Positions 31,938 to 43,200 of a DNA stretch of 64,000 bases are shown here, one piece after another. Made by a program: the position numbers and the translations under genes. Position 1 is the first letter of the stretch, and the number at the start of each line of letters is the position of its first letter. The notes under the pieces are model-generated. The model made no database searches and was not told the origin of the DNA. It was given only the letters and a program-made list of their open reading frames with translations. Origin of the DNA: Leptobrachium leishanense (lineage: Eukaryota; Chordata; Amphibia; Anura; Megophryidae); assembly GCA_009667805.1 (NCBI GenBank), contig CM019063.1, positions 410,044,626 to 410,108,625 of the forward strand, read 5' to 3'.

Positions 31938-32492
31938 TTAGTAAATGCTTCTGCATTTTTTAATGAAAGTAAGCAATTTTAACCAAAAAACTAAATATTT
32001 TGGTTACACTTTGACACATTGCATGTGATGAATAAAATAAGAATGTGTAATATGTTGAACTCGATGTGAACTTAATATTCTAGTTTTACTAACTGTAGTG
32101 AAAAAAAACATGTTACATAAGCCTAGATGTCTTGAGAAAAATAAGTCTCTCTAAAGTTAGGAGTCCTGATGTGCATCATGTACAAGTTCAATATAAAAAG
32201 GCTGTTTTCTGCAATTAGTTTTTATGATACTATAAAACCGGGCTATAAAAATGGGACACATGCCTTGTCTAAGTCCTGCTAGGTCTGGCATGGGCCCTGG
32301 CCCCCTGGAGTCTCTGTGCCCCATACACAATACTTGTACTTGCTGTAATCCCTGATGGTGCCCTGCCTGTGGCCATGGAGTTGAATTACTCACCTTCCCA
32401 TGTTATATACCCAGCTCTTCTGGTTATGGTGGACAAGTGATATCATCACATCCTCCACAAACTCTCATGCAGCAAAAGTATATAACTGGTGT
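31938..32492. other. Unassigned spacer
   Basis: No gene or element end recognised before the hAT duplication at 32493-32500. Confidence 0.4.
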
Positions 32493-32500
32493 CCGTGGAG

Positions 32501-35007
32501 TAGGGATGAGCTGTTCGGTTCGATCTGTTCGGAGTTCGCATCGAACATCGGCCGTTCGACAGTTTGCAAACTTCGAACTTTTTGGGACGTTTGCCAAAAG
32601 TTCGAAAAAAATAATAATTGAGAAAAGTATAAAAAATACTAAAAAATCTAGAAATAAAGAGACTCTTTACTGCAGAATATTATAAGCAACGGTTTATTAG
32701 ATATTGGATTAAAACGAGAATATTTTTAACATCGAAGCCTATGGGATAAAACATTCTTGTTACTAAAACATCAGGCAGACACGGCCCTCTAATCAGGCAC
32801 TGTAGAGGGCAGTCTGCAGGGGCCTCCCAAGGATCCCCTTGAGGAGCATGCGGCCGCCGGATGACAGAGCTGCGACTGTGCGTACTAGCCTCCCGAGTGC
32901 ATGTGGCAGAGACAGGCAGCGCAGGGAGGGAGCCACTGCACCTGTGGCAACGGCAGACCGCCCCCCCACAACCAGGATCCAGGGAGCCCCCACTGACCAA
33001 CAGGCTAAGGTAGGGCGACACATTTCTAAAAAAAATAAGATCCGAGGACATTTTTAAATGTCCCTGGGAACATAAAATAAAACTTTTTTTTTTCTTTCTC
33101 TACCTGGCTGAATGTTTTTAATTATATATATTAGATACATTCAGTCAGGTAGAGGGGGGTGGCATGTGGGCTGCGCGGGGTCTCAGGCAGTGGTTTGGGG
33201 TTTTTTGTGTGTATATTTTTAGCAAATTTATAGGGGAAGGTAAGGGCAGGTATGATATATATATATATATAAGATATATATCTATATTCTTATAAATATA
33301 TATATCCAGACTTGTATTACACACACATTTTGGCAACTAATTGCCCCCCCCCCCATTTGGCTGATCCCTCCAGAAGAAATGTTGAACCCGATAGAGCAGA
33401 GAGTAATATATATTCTGGGGGGGTGCATTTAGTTGAGATTGTCCACATGCCACCCCCCCATGTGCGTATGTGTATATATGGTCTGAGGTCTGTGGGTGGG
33501 TGTATATATATCTGCGTGTTGATATATACGTATATATAGGTCTGCGTGTTGATATATACGTATATGTCTGTGTGTGGTATCAATGCATCCCTACTCTATA
33601 CACGGCGCTCCGTGTCCCTATAATATATATGATATGGGGTTACCTTTTTTTATATTTTTATACTATTCCTATTAAATTAACAGTAATTTTTTATGTATTT
33701 TATTGAGTAGAAACTTTTTTTGCCTATATAACATGTGCTTTGTGAAAATAAAACGGTTTTGTGTGTACATTTTAATTTAGTTAGTGGATTCCTGTCCAGT
33801 GCGGTGAGAAGTAAACGTAATGTAGTGTAGACACGCTGCGAGGCGGAGCGGAGTGAAGTCGAGCCTGCAAAATGTTTCTTCTCTTCGCTACGCTTTGCGT
33901 CGCTACACGCTCAGTGTGTCTCAGCCTTTATTCCCGCATCGCTAGCTTACCGAATCAGTTTGTATACTTGTTACTGACCCTGCTTGTTCTGAGGACCCGA
34001 TCTGTTGCCGACTTTGCCTGCCATTTGACTATTCTCTCTGTGTATTCCCTGCCTGTTCTGTTTGCTTCCTGTTGCTACTGGTGAGTGCCGATTCTCACCA
34101 TATACAGTAGCGCAGTACAAGTGCCTAAACATTGCTGACCCGGTTTTGTTATAGCTGCTGATGTAACTGAATAGATCGGGGATCTCTTCTGCATTGCCAA
34201 AACCTCCACCACTGCACTCTTCCACAATACCACAGAGGGGTTACTTACGGTGTGAAGGCACTTGCTGCCACCAAAGGCACAATATTTGGGTGCTTTGCCA
34301 CTGACGCCTATACCAGATTCATATCATTTTAATATTTGACCGCAGGGTCCAACCCTGTACTCTTCCACAATACCACAGAGGGGTTACGGTGTGACGGCAC
34401 TGTTGCCGACACTAAAGGCCCAATTTTAAAGCACCTATTGTTACTTTCATCCAAAGCCTGCATATGTTTCACCATAATTTAGCCAAAAAAATCACTAAAC
34501 TTGTTCTGTGTGTCCTAAAGCGTCTCCTCTTTTCATACAGGCTGCCGCCCCAAGCAGTTGTTTATGAATAGATTAAAGGAAAACCATTTACCGTAATTTG
34601 GAAAGTCATTTTTTTGTTTTTAAATGTTTCTATACATCCTACAAATCCGCCACTTCACGGGCAGGTTATGGGGACCTCCTAGGCACGATATTTGAAGGAA
34701 TTTTTCGTTTTTATGCTTAACCTTTATTTCATGGAAAACTCATTGTTCCTTTAACACTGTTCCTGTTACGTTTTTTTTTAACTTTGTGTCCTTGTTTCCT
34801 GTCCCCCAGGGCACTACCCGGACCCCCATACACCTTTTATGGCAAATATCTTGCATATATGCCCTCTTGGAGGGCACTCTAAAAATCGAACTTTCGAGTC
34901 CCATTGACTTGCATTGAGTTCGGCTCATGTTCGAGTTCGAACTCAAACTTTTGAAATTGTTCGAGTTCGAATGCGAACCGAACACGGGGGTGTTCGGCTC
35001 ATCACTA
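32501..35007 (+). mobile_element. Transposase-less hAT element (TAGGGATGAGC family)
   Basis: 2,507 bp with perfect 8-bp duplications ccgtggag at 32493-32500 and 35008-35015. The left end TAGGGATGAGC and the right end (complement TAGTGATGAGC) match the autonomous-type copy at 48498-54407. The right ~900 bp (from about 34140) match that element's 3' region, including its tandem units. The transposase gene is replaced by other material: a GGGTTATTCA-family fragment at about 32600-32760, a TA/TG-rich stretch at 33200-33560 and unplaced sequence. It could be moved only in trans. Confidence 0.9.
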
Positions 35008-35015
35008 CCGTGGAG

Positions 35016-35107
35016 TAGAACATAGAGAGTGGAACAGAAGATCCAGAGGTAAGTGGTCCTTCAGGGGGATGGCATGATGTCAATGTATGCATTGTATATA
35101 TAGAAAG
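35016..35107. other. Short spacer between hAT element and Ty3-2 LTR
   Basis: 92 bases with no recognised feature. Confidence 0.4.
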
Positions 35108-35905
35108 TGTTGCAGACCCCATTCAGAAGGCCAGCAAACAGATGTAAATACCAGTAAAAACAGGAAAGAAAGGAGAGAGACAATATGGATGCTTTCTCTA
35201 CAGCAGCCTCATGGTTATGTTTATTACATGTATATTGTTTTCAATTGCTTTTTAAAACAATACAATTTTCATTCTAAATGACCAAGTAACATGTCATTTT
35301 AATTTTCAATATCAGGGTTATTCAGAGAGCGGTGAAAAGCAGGAGAATGACTGGAGAATGGAAAATTCTAGGTCAAAATAGCCAAACCAGAAAAATTCTC
35401 CCATTCATCTCACTTTCCAAATCGGCTATTTTGACCTAGAATTTTCCATTCTCCAGTCATTCTCCTGCTTTTCGCCGCTCTCTGAATAACCCTGTAAATA
35501 TCTAACTTTTCGTGTGAATCAGTTTCACAAACTTTACATCCTTATACAGTATATGCAACATGCTTTAGCGATTCCTTTTCCGTCTGCACATAAGGGAATG
35601 TCATACATGCCAAGACATATAACAATTTCTCTAACAGAAGTTAATAATGCACCTAAGATTATCTGTATAAAAAGTACGTTTAAATGTACATAACTGACAC
35701 TGCATCAGAAAATACTGCTATTACCTTTACACATGGTCTTTACAGCGATATTAAAACAAATCACTTTTGTGTTTCTTCGACAAATTTATCTAACTGCACC
35801 GTGTCTGCGTGACAGCTTTATAATCTGAATATTAATTAACTTAATCTAAACATTAATCATAAATCTATCATTTAACCCCAATAAATACTGCATTACTACA
35901 TTTAT
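35108..35905 (-). repeat. 3' LTR of Ty3-2, interrupted by a MITE
   Basis: It starts TGTTGCAGACCCC, as the copy at 46414 does, and matches it through 'cattactacatttattaa'. Net of the MITE at 35313-35494 it is ~616 bp, close to the ~612 bp of the other copy. The right edge is approximate because the next segment (35906-36330) is a different, hairpin-rich sequence. It provides the empty-site version for the element at 46854-47760. Confidence 0.7.
35313..35494. mobile_element. Palindromic MITE, copy 3 (inverted centre)
   Basis: 182 bp, the same arms as copies 1 and 2 but with the central segment in opposite orientation and an extra base near each end (gagcggtg, cgccgctc). The other LTR has no MITE here: 'ttcactatttatctaac' versus tat and taa triplets flanking the insertion. 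Confidence 0.92.
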
Positions 35906-36330
35906 TAACCCCTTAATGACAGCTGACGTACCATGTACGTCCTGCCCACGGCTCTCCCTTAGAGCCGCAGACGTACATAGTACGTCAGCGGCTCCTAACC
36001 TCCCTCCCGCCCAATACTTACCTTCCTCGCTGGCTCCAATAGAGTTCTGGCAGGGAGAAAGCCTGCCCTTCTGCTTTAGAGGGGCTGGCAAGCACGATGA
36101 CGTCACCACGCTGCGTGGTGATGTCATCAGCAGGTGCCCCCAGCGCCTGCATTGAAAACCAGGATAAGGAGGTGGCTCCTTTGGAGCCCTCTATCTCTCC
36201 AACCTAGAAACTTACTTTTTACACCGCTGGAAAGGGGAGAGTCTCCCCTTTTCAGCGGTTTATAAAGTTAACAGTTTCGCTGCCGGATCGCGACTCGGTG
36301 CAAACCGGCACGGAGTCGTGATTTAAACAC
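35906..36330. repeat. Hairpin-rich insert, possible TTAA-type MITE
   Basis: It begins after TTAA with CCCCTTAATGACAG and has three strong hairpins: 35923-35942 with 35969-35988 (19 of 20 pairs), 36097-36129 around 'ccacgctgcgtgg', and 36225-36257 around 'ggggagagtctcccc'. Absent from the other LTR. A piggyBac-like origin is a guess; the opposite end is not found. Confidence 0.45.
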
Positions 36331-36714
36331 GGAGGTGGCTGACATCTCTGTTCCCGTGGGACTTGGATTTGGTCTCTATCTTGCAACCTTCTCTCAGATG
36401 ATGGTGATTCCATTTCGACAAGAGGGTTCTCATGGTTCAGTTTTGAACCTTGCCGGTAAGTATTCTGTCTCTTATGCTCTGTCTAATTGTCAGGAATTCT
36501 CAACCAGTATCTTCCAGAGCTTTCCTCATCCGAATCGGTCGTGTCACTGTAGTAGGTAGGTTCTCTTGTCTTCATCTCCCTGTTACCTTGTGTGATGGTG
36601 TCTCCACAGGCAAGTCATTCACCAACAATAGGTTTCGGTGTAGGGTTCTGATTCCTGTTTTGTTCCCATTCTGTGGACTCCCCACATAAACTGGATTGTA
36701 TGCTACTTGGTCTT

Positions 36715-37650
36715 TCACCATATACTGTAGATGATCTTCTCCCAGTATGATCTTAGTTTTCCTGGGCCATCTCGCTCACTCAAGTTTCTAACAAGAACTC
36801 TGTCTCCGGGCTTTAGAATCACACCTTTGACTTTCAAGTCATATTGAGTTTTGCCCCGTGCACTTGATTGCTTACTGTTTTCGTCTGCTATTTGATATGC
36901 TTCAGCCATCTTTCCAGCCCAATGGTCTGCAAATCCCTTATGAGTTACTCTCTCATCCTCTTCAATCAGCCCAAATATCAAGTCAACAGGAAGGCGAGGG
37001 TGGTGTCCAAACAGTAAATAGAATGGGGAATACCCAGTGGACTCGTGCAATTATATGCATGGATGATCTGGGGAAGGTGATCTTTCCATCTTATCTTTTC
37101 CTTATCAGCCAAGTGCGAAGCATTTGGAGGAGAGTCCGGTTGAATCTCTCAGCTGGGTTACCTTAAGGGTGATAAGGAGATGTTCTCGAATGACGTACTC
37201 CAGCAAGTTCCCGAAGATTCCTAAAAAGCTAATTTTCTAATTCCCTGCCCTGGTCATGGTGTGGCTTTCCAGGGTAACCAAACCGAGGGATATAATCATT
37301 GAAAAGTCGCTCAGCTGCTGTACGGCCAGACTTGTCTTTTTGTAGGATAGGCTTGACCAAACCTAGTAAAGTGATCTACAACCACTAGTATATACTCATA
37401 CCCGCCACGGCTTGGTTCTAAGTGCAGGTAGTCGATGCAAACAAGTTCTAGAGGTGAGCTGGATGTTATGCTCCCCATGGGTGCTTGGACATGGGTTGTT
37501 GGGCTTTTTTTTTGCTTATTGCAGGGACACTTCCTTGTTATATACTCTTCAACTTCCTTTTTCATATATGGCCAGTAGAATCTTTGTCTCATCAGATGAA
37601 GTACCCGTTCCGTGCCCAGATGTCCCATTTTGTCATGCGAGTACTCCAAA
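36715..37650 (-). pseudogene. Ty3-2 integrase remnant
   Basis: The zinc domain ('[13 protein letters not shown]', '[15 protein letters not shown]', then CPCNKQKK) and the first catalytic Asp in '[12 protein letters not shown]' are readable at 37311-37649. Further down, other frames give a second Asp region (HDQGRE, near 37240) and a Glu region (AERFNRTLLQML, near 37130), with stops between. The C-terminal frame 36715-37050 has 'STGYSPFYLLFGHHPRLPVD' and a GPY/F-like 'LVRNLSERDGPGKLRSYW'. Dead, multiple frameshifts. Confidence 0.85.
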
Positions 37651-37753
37651 AAAGTTGCTTATACTGGGCTGGGAGAACAAGCTGCTTGTTATGGGCTGTT
37701 TGCCTATAGAGACATCCATCCTCTAGAATTAGCTTGTTCCATTTATACAAGAG

Positions 37754-38500
37754 TTACCTGGCAGCTCCAGTCACAGTTTTCTTTACACTTTCATCCGGTG
37801 TCTTGATATCCTCTTTCATCTTCAATATCTTAGATATCACTGGATCCTCCATTTGAGCTTTGGAGAGCTCATCTTTACTTATTCTTGGCAACAACGAATA
37901 TTGGGATGGTAGGTCAGTCTCCATAAAAGACATACTGAGTGCTGCAACCCATGCCACATCTTTCTTTTTGGCTTCACGAGCTCCATCCCAGACTGCTCGC
38001 ACCACTTCAGATGACAATTGCTCAGTGCACTCAGAGGTATACTTTTCCATGTCAAGGGGAATTATGCGACAGTGTGTCAGCATCAATATTTATTTTACCA
38101 GGCCTATATTTAACATCAAAGTGGTAGTTGGACAACTCTCCCACCCAATGATGGCTGACCCCATTCAGCTTTGCAGTGCTCATGATGTAGGTCAGGGGAT
38201 TGTTGTCTGTGTAAATGGTAAAGTGTGGAGCATAGAACAGGTAACAAGAAACTCAAGTTTACCATTATGTAGTTGGTAATTTCTTTTGGCTGGAGAAAGT
38301 ATCCGGGAGCCATACGCAATGACTCTCAACTTTTCATCCTGACGCTGGTAGAGTATAACCCCAAGGCCCCTTTCAGATACATCGGTGTGCAGCGAGAATG
38401 GTAAATTGAAGTCTAGGTAGGCTAGAATTGGTGGCTTTATCAACATGTCAATCAAGGTTTCAAGAGCTTTTTGGTGCTCTCTTGTCCACTCCACAGGAGT
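37754..38500 (-). pseudogene. Ty3-2 RNase H and connection remnant
   Basis: 38192-38494 reads 'PILAYLDFNLPFSLHTDVSE'-type residues with RGLGVILYQ and KLEFLVT, the RNase H core of gypsy elements. A frame break follows. 37754-38086 carries the segment between RNase H and the integrase zinc domain ('ISKDELSKAQMEDPVISKIL'). Confidence 0.8.
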
Positions 38501-39365
38501 TCAGGAAGGCATTTGGGGGCCTTTGGTCTTTCTTCTACCGGACTCAACTGGTGCCACCCCCAGCTTTGCTTGAAGGAGCTCATAGATAGGCTTGGCCACA
38601 CCGGAAAAATCTTGAATAAATGAGCGATAGTAGTTTAGGAAGCCGAGAAGCCTTCTTACCTCACCGACGGTCTGTGGAGTATGACTTTTGAGTGACAGAA
38701 CTGCTTGAAGATCTTTAGGATCAATCCGTACACCTTTGGTAGACACAAGTCGACCCACATATCGGACTTCATTACATAAGAGCTCAGATTTTTCAGGCCG
38801 AAGCTTGACTCCATGACGTTGGAGAGCTTGGAGAACTTTGTGAATCACTTCCACATGTTCCTCAAAAGACTTGGCATAACATAACACATCATCAAGGTAC
38901 TGTATACAACATTCACCTTTGAGGGAATTTAGTATTTCTTCCATACTGCACTGGAACGCTGCAGGTGCATTGGACAGACCGAATGGAATTCTTATCCACT
39001 CATAAAGTCCCCAGGGAGTTATGAAAGCTGTCATGTGTCTAGAACCTTCAGCTATGAAACCCTGATGGTAGGCTTTTCCTTGGTCAAGAATACTGAACCA
39101 TGCATAACCCCCCAATGTGTCAAGCAAGTCTTGAATTCTTGGCAGAGGGTGCCTATATGGTACAGTCTTTTTATTGAGGAGATGATAATCTATACACAGG
39201 CGAAGTCCTTCTTTTGGACACAGACCCTTTCGCCGGGAGATCTTGTATATAGTCCTTCACTTCTTGGAATAAAGGTTTAGGTTTAGAAGAGTATGACCGC
39301 TGCACTAGTATGCCGGCTTTGAGATTGATTGACATTTGTAGGCTCGGAATGCAACCCATGTCACG
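38501..39365 (-). pseudogene. Ty3-2 reverse transcriptase remnant
   Basis: 38501-39127 is an open stretch with 'WFSILDQGKAYHQG', 'TPWGLYEWIRIPFGLSNAPA' and the catalytic QYLDDVLCYA, then the thumb ('SFIQDFSGVAKPIYELL'). Upstream, 39171-39365 holds 'GCIPSLQMSINLKAGI' and 'PKPLFQEVKDYIQDL' with frameshifts between. In the typical LDxxxGYHQI motif, Asp is kept but 'LRSGYHQI' has become 'QGKAYHQG'. The N-terminal part is separated from the rest by a LINE insertion at 39366-39987. Confidence 0.88.
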
Positions 39366-39987
39366 CTTAGAAACATAGAAACATAGAAAAATGTCAGCAG
39401 ATAAGAACCTTTTCGGCCCATCTAGTCTGCCCAATTACATGGATACTTTACCTGGATTTATCTTTTGTTTAAGATAGCCTTATGCCTATCCCATGCTTGC
39501 TTAAATTCAATTACTGTTTTGGCCTCTACCACTTCAACTGGAAGACTGTTCCATGTATCCACCACCCTCTCAGTAAAATAATGCTTTCTGATGTTACTTT
39601 TAAACCTTTGCCCCTCTAATCTAAGACTATGTCCTCTTGTTTTGCTACTTTGTTTCCTTTTAAATATACTCCCTTCCTCTACCTTGTGGATTCCCTTTAC
39701 GTATTTAAATGTTTCTATCATATCTCCTCTGTCTCGTCTTTTTTCCAAGCTGTACATGTTAAGATCATTAAGCCTTTCCTGGTAACTTTTCTGCTTCAAG
39801 CCGTACACCATTTTAGTAGCCCTTCTCTGAACTCTCTCTAAGATGTCTATATCCTTCTGGAGATACGGTCTCCAGTACTGCACACAGTATTCCAAGTGAG
39901 GTCTCACCAGTGCTCTGTACAGTGGCATGAGCACTTCCCTTTTCCTACTGCTAATACCTCTCCCTACACAACCAAGCATTCTGCTTA
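39366..39987 (-). mobile_element. CR1-type LINE 3' fragment inserted in Ty3-2 pol
   Basis: 622 bp on the minus strand between TCACG at 39361-39365 and 39988-39992. It encodes the C-terminal part of a non-LTR reverse transcriptase, from 'GCVGRGISSRKRE' through 'LVRPHLEYCVQYW', 'RVQRRATKMVYGL', 'LEKRRDRGDMIETFKYV' to 'FKQAWDRHKAILN', with no stop in about 175 codons. The 3' end carries repeated TCTATGTT. The copy at 53007-53630 is nearly identical, starts within a few codons of the same place, and is in a different host element. Catalytic RT and endonuclease are missing. Confidence 0.88.
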
Positions 39988-39999
39988 TCACGAGAAAAT

Positions 40000-41000
40000 G
40001 CCGCAGAATCTTCATACATAATTTTCCTTACTACCTCCTGCTGTTCCTCACTCAAGTGGCTTAGATCTACAGGAGGGTGCCACTGTTTCAAGGTTTATTC
40101 GGTACCTGAGGTAGTCACACCCTGGGCCGCTACATTACACTTCAGCTCTTCTGGTTGCTCTGCCTCCAGTATTTTTTCAATTGGCTGTATATACTCAAGA
40201 ATTGTGTTACCAGGCAGTGTTACTTCACATGTGGAGTGGTTACCAATCGGACTAGAGACATAAGGCCTTTGCTGGTTCTGGACTCCTAGAAGCCCCCCTC
40301 CTATATCCAGCTTTTCCAACTGCACATTATTTTCCTCTGATTCAAACAGTATGACTGGGTCGGGCTGATCTATAGTGGGTGGTATTTTACACTTTACCCA
40401 CATTACTTGGCCTGCTGGAATGACAACGCCACCACTCTTTACCTTCAAACATCCCCATGTTCATTCAGCTCAGGGGTTTGGACACAGCTTACAAGAGTTT
40501 GAGCTTTCTCATTTGACATAGAGATGGCTCCCGATAGCAGAGAGACTAGAGTCGGCACCAGGCACTTGGGTTGCCTCTGAATTAATTCTTCCACTACGTT
40601 AAACCCAAGCAGTGGCCTTTCAATTGGCAGATGACGTACTAAAAAAGGAACATTAAAGAGAGGTTAGGGTCGTTGTTTCCTTCTAAATTAACAGTAATAA
40701 CAGCCCAGCCATTGAATGGAATAAAGAGGTCTCAAGTCCACAGCTGGCAAATATTTATCTTTCCAAGCACGATCAAGGATACTGACTTGAGCTCCAGTGT
40801 CAAGCAAAGTGCTTACTGCCAGGCCATTGAGGTTGCACTGTGTCAAAGCCTTCCTTCCTATTAGGTTGGCAATGGCCTCATTCTTTTTCCTAGGGACAGA
40901 GAAAGTAGAAGTCTGATTAAACCCTTCCTTGTCATTGGAAATTTTAAATGTCGTACAATGAAATAGTTTTGCTTTGCTTTTCACAGGACCAGGTTCAACC
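40000..41000 (-). pseudogene. Ty3-2 protease and protease-RT linker remnant
   Basis: 40688-41000 contains the aspartic protease start 'LAVSTLLDTGAQVSILDRAW' (catalytic DTGA) after 'IANLIGRKALTQCNL'. 40095-40448 holds the linker with 'VWVKCKIPP'-like sequence ('MWVKCKIPPTIDQPDPVILF'). 40000-40020 contains 'EDSAAFSRD', which continues across the LINE insertion into 'MGCIPSLQ', showing that the insertion split a coding frame. Several frameshifts. Confidence 0.8.
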
Positions 41001-41756
41001 ACTGATCTGTCATCATTTGTGTTATGGGACGAGGAGGGCTTGGTCACTGGTCGTCCCGTTGCAGTGACCGTTTCCCCGTGGGTTTCGTTTCCGGAGGCAT
41101 CCCCTGGACAGGTGTCCTTTTCCACAATGAAAGCAGTGAGTACAGTTTTGCGGACCAGCTTCCACAAACTTTAAACAACCACGAAGTTTCGCCCCTTTTT
41201 GTAGAGGAGGTTGGCTCACGCTGCGCTGACAGGTATGTTCAGGGGTGTTGGATTTCTCATGGAGTCTACCATACTACTAAGTGCTTCGACTTGTGCTGTT
41301 AGTTGTTTAATTGGATCATCCACATTTTTCTGCTCATGGATTTCTCTCACCGGTTCACTTTCTAGGAGGGTACAACTTGCAATGCTTTGCTTATTACGTG
41401 TTACAGGACCCAGCCTTCGGGCCCTCTCATTCTCATTGCTGGTGATTGTTATCTTGTTACATTCTCAGTATTTCCACATCTGTGACGTTGTGGTTAGAAA
41501 GCAGGGGTTTTAACTCACTACGAATGTCTTTATATTTGTGTCCTAGACTCTGGTAGACAGTTTGAAGGAATACATCCTGAATAGTTGCTGCAGTGGCGTA
41601 GCGTGGGGGGGCAGGGGGGGCCGTGGCCCCGGGCGCAGTTTTGTTAGGGGCGCATAATTTCTTTTGAAATTATGCGCCCCTAAAACTTGTGGCCCGACTG
41701 ACCCGCCGGACCCTCGGGCGCCGCCCAAGGGCCCGCGGGTTGAGGGGACCCAGATG

Positions 41757-41991
41757 CCGGGCAGCGGGAGTGCCTGCCCGGTCCTAAACAGTGAGTCCGT
41801 CCTGTTGAAGGGGAGGCGGCTGCGTGCAGGCGCAGGTCACGTGGTCCGTCTAATCAGGTGGTACTGAGTCTCTGTACCACCTGACTGGCCAGACCGCGTG
41901 ACCTGCGCACGCACGCAGCCGCCTCCCCTTCAACAGGACGGACGCGCACGCTGTTCAGGACCAGGGCGGGCAGGCACTCCCACTGCCCGGG
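41757..41991. repeat. ~235-bp palindrome in T2
   Basis: Arms 41757-41864 and 41874-41991 are inverted copies ('ccgggcagcgggagtgcc' with 'ggcactcccactgcccgg'; 'tcctgttgaaggggaggc' with its complement), with a 9-bp centre. GC-rich; should form a very stable hairpin. Confidence 0.9.
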
Positions 41992-43200
41992 AGCTGGGGC
42001 AATATCCAGGTGAGAGCTGGGGCATATCCGTGAGCTGGGGCAAATCCATGTGCTGGGGCATATCCATGAGCTGGGGCAAATCCATGTGCTGGGGCAAATC
42101 CATGAGCTGGGGCAAATTCATGTGCTGGGGCAAATCCATGAGCTGGGGCAAATCCATGTGCTGGGGCAAATCCATGAGCTGGGGCAAATCCATGTGCTGG
42201 GGCAAATCCATGAGGTGCTGGGGCAAATCCGTGTGCTGGGGCAAATGTGTGTGCTGGGGCAAATCCATGAGCTGGGGCAAATCCATATAGTGAGCTGGGG
42301 CAAATCCATGTGTGAGCTGGGGCAAATCCATGTGTGAGCTGGGGCAATATCCAGGTGAGAGCTGGGGCATATCCATGAGCTGGGGCAAATCCATGAGCTG
42401 GGGCAAATCCATGTGCTGGGGCATATCCATGTGCTGGGGCATATCCATGTGCTGGGGCAAATCCATGTGCTGGGGCAAATCCATGAGCTGGGGCATATCC
42501 ATGTGCTGGGGCAAATCCATGTGCTGGGGCAAATCCATGAGCTGGGGCAAATCCATGTGCTGGGGCATATCCATGAGCTGGGGCATATCCATGTGCTGGG
42601 GCAAATCCATGTGCCGGGGAAAATCCATGAGCTGGGGCATATCCATGTGCTGGGGCAAATCCATGTGCTGGGGCATATCCATGTGCTGGGGCAAATCCAT
42701 GTGCTGGGGCAAATCCATGAGCTGGGGCAAATCCATGTGCTGGGGCAAATCCATGAGCTGGGGCAAATCCATGAGCTGGGGGCAAATCCATGAACTGGGG
42801 CAAAGCAATGAGCTGGGGGCAAATCCATGAGCTGGGGCATATCCATGTGCTGGGGCAAATCCATGAGCTGGGGCATATCCATGTGCTGGGGCAAATCCAT
42901 GAGCTGGGGCAAATCCATGAGCTGGGGCATATCCATGTGCTGGGGCAAATCCATGTGCTGGGGCAAATCCATGAGGTGCTGGGGCAAATCCGTGTGCTGG
43001 GGCAAATGTGTGTGCTGGGGCAAATCCATGAGCTGGGGCAAATCCATGAGCTGGGGCAAATCCATGTGTGAGCTGGGGCAAATCCATGTGTGAGCTGGGG
43101 CATATCCATGTGTGAGCTGGGGCAATATTCATGTGTGAGCTGGGGCAATATTCATGTGTGAGCTGGCTGGGGCAAATCCATGTGTGAGCTGGGGCAATAT
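41992..43200. repeat. Tandem array in T2 (18-21 bp unit)
   Basis: Roughly 60 units of 'gctggggcaaatccatga' with variants 'catatccatgtgctgggg'. A higher-order duplication exists: the block containing 'aaatccgtgtgctggggc' and 'aaatgtgtgtgctggggc' occurs at ~42220-42260 and again at ~42985-43025. Because most units are 18 bp, reading frames stay open for up to 548 codons; these are not genes. Confidence 0.95.

Noticed and set aside
33872..34225. Small ORFs on both strands as a gene within the 32501 element
   Set aside because: The minus-strand ORF is the antisense of the hAT 3' region that also occurs at 52701-52916; the plus ORF has no recognisable motif.
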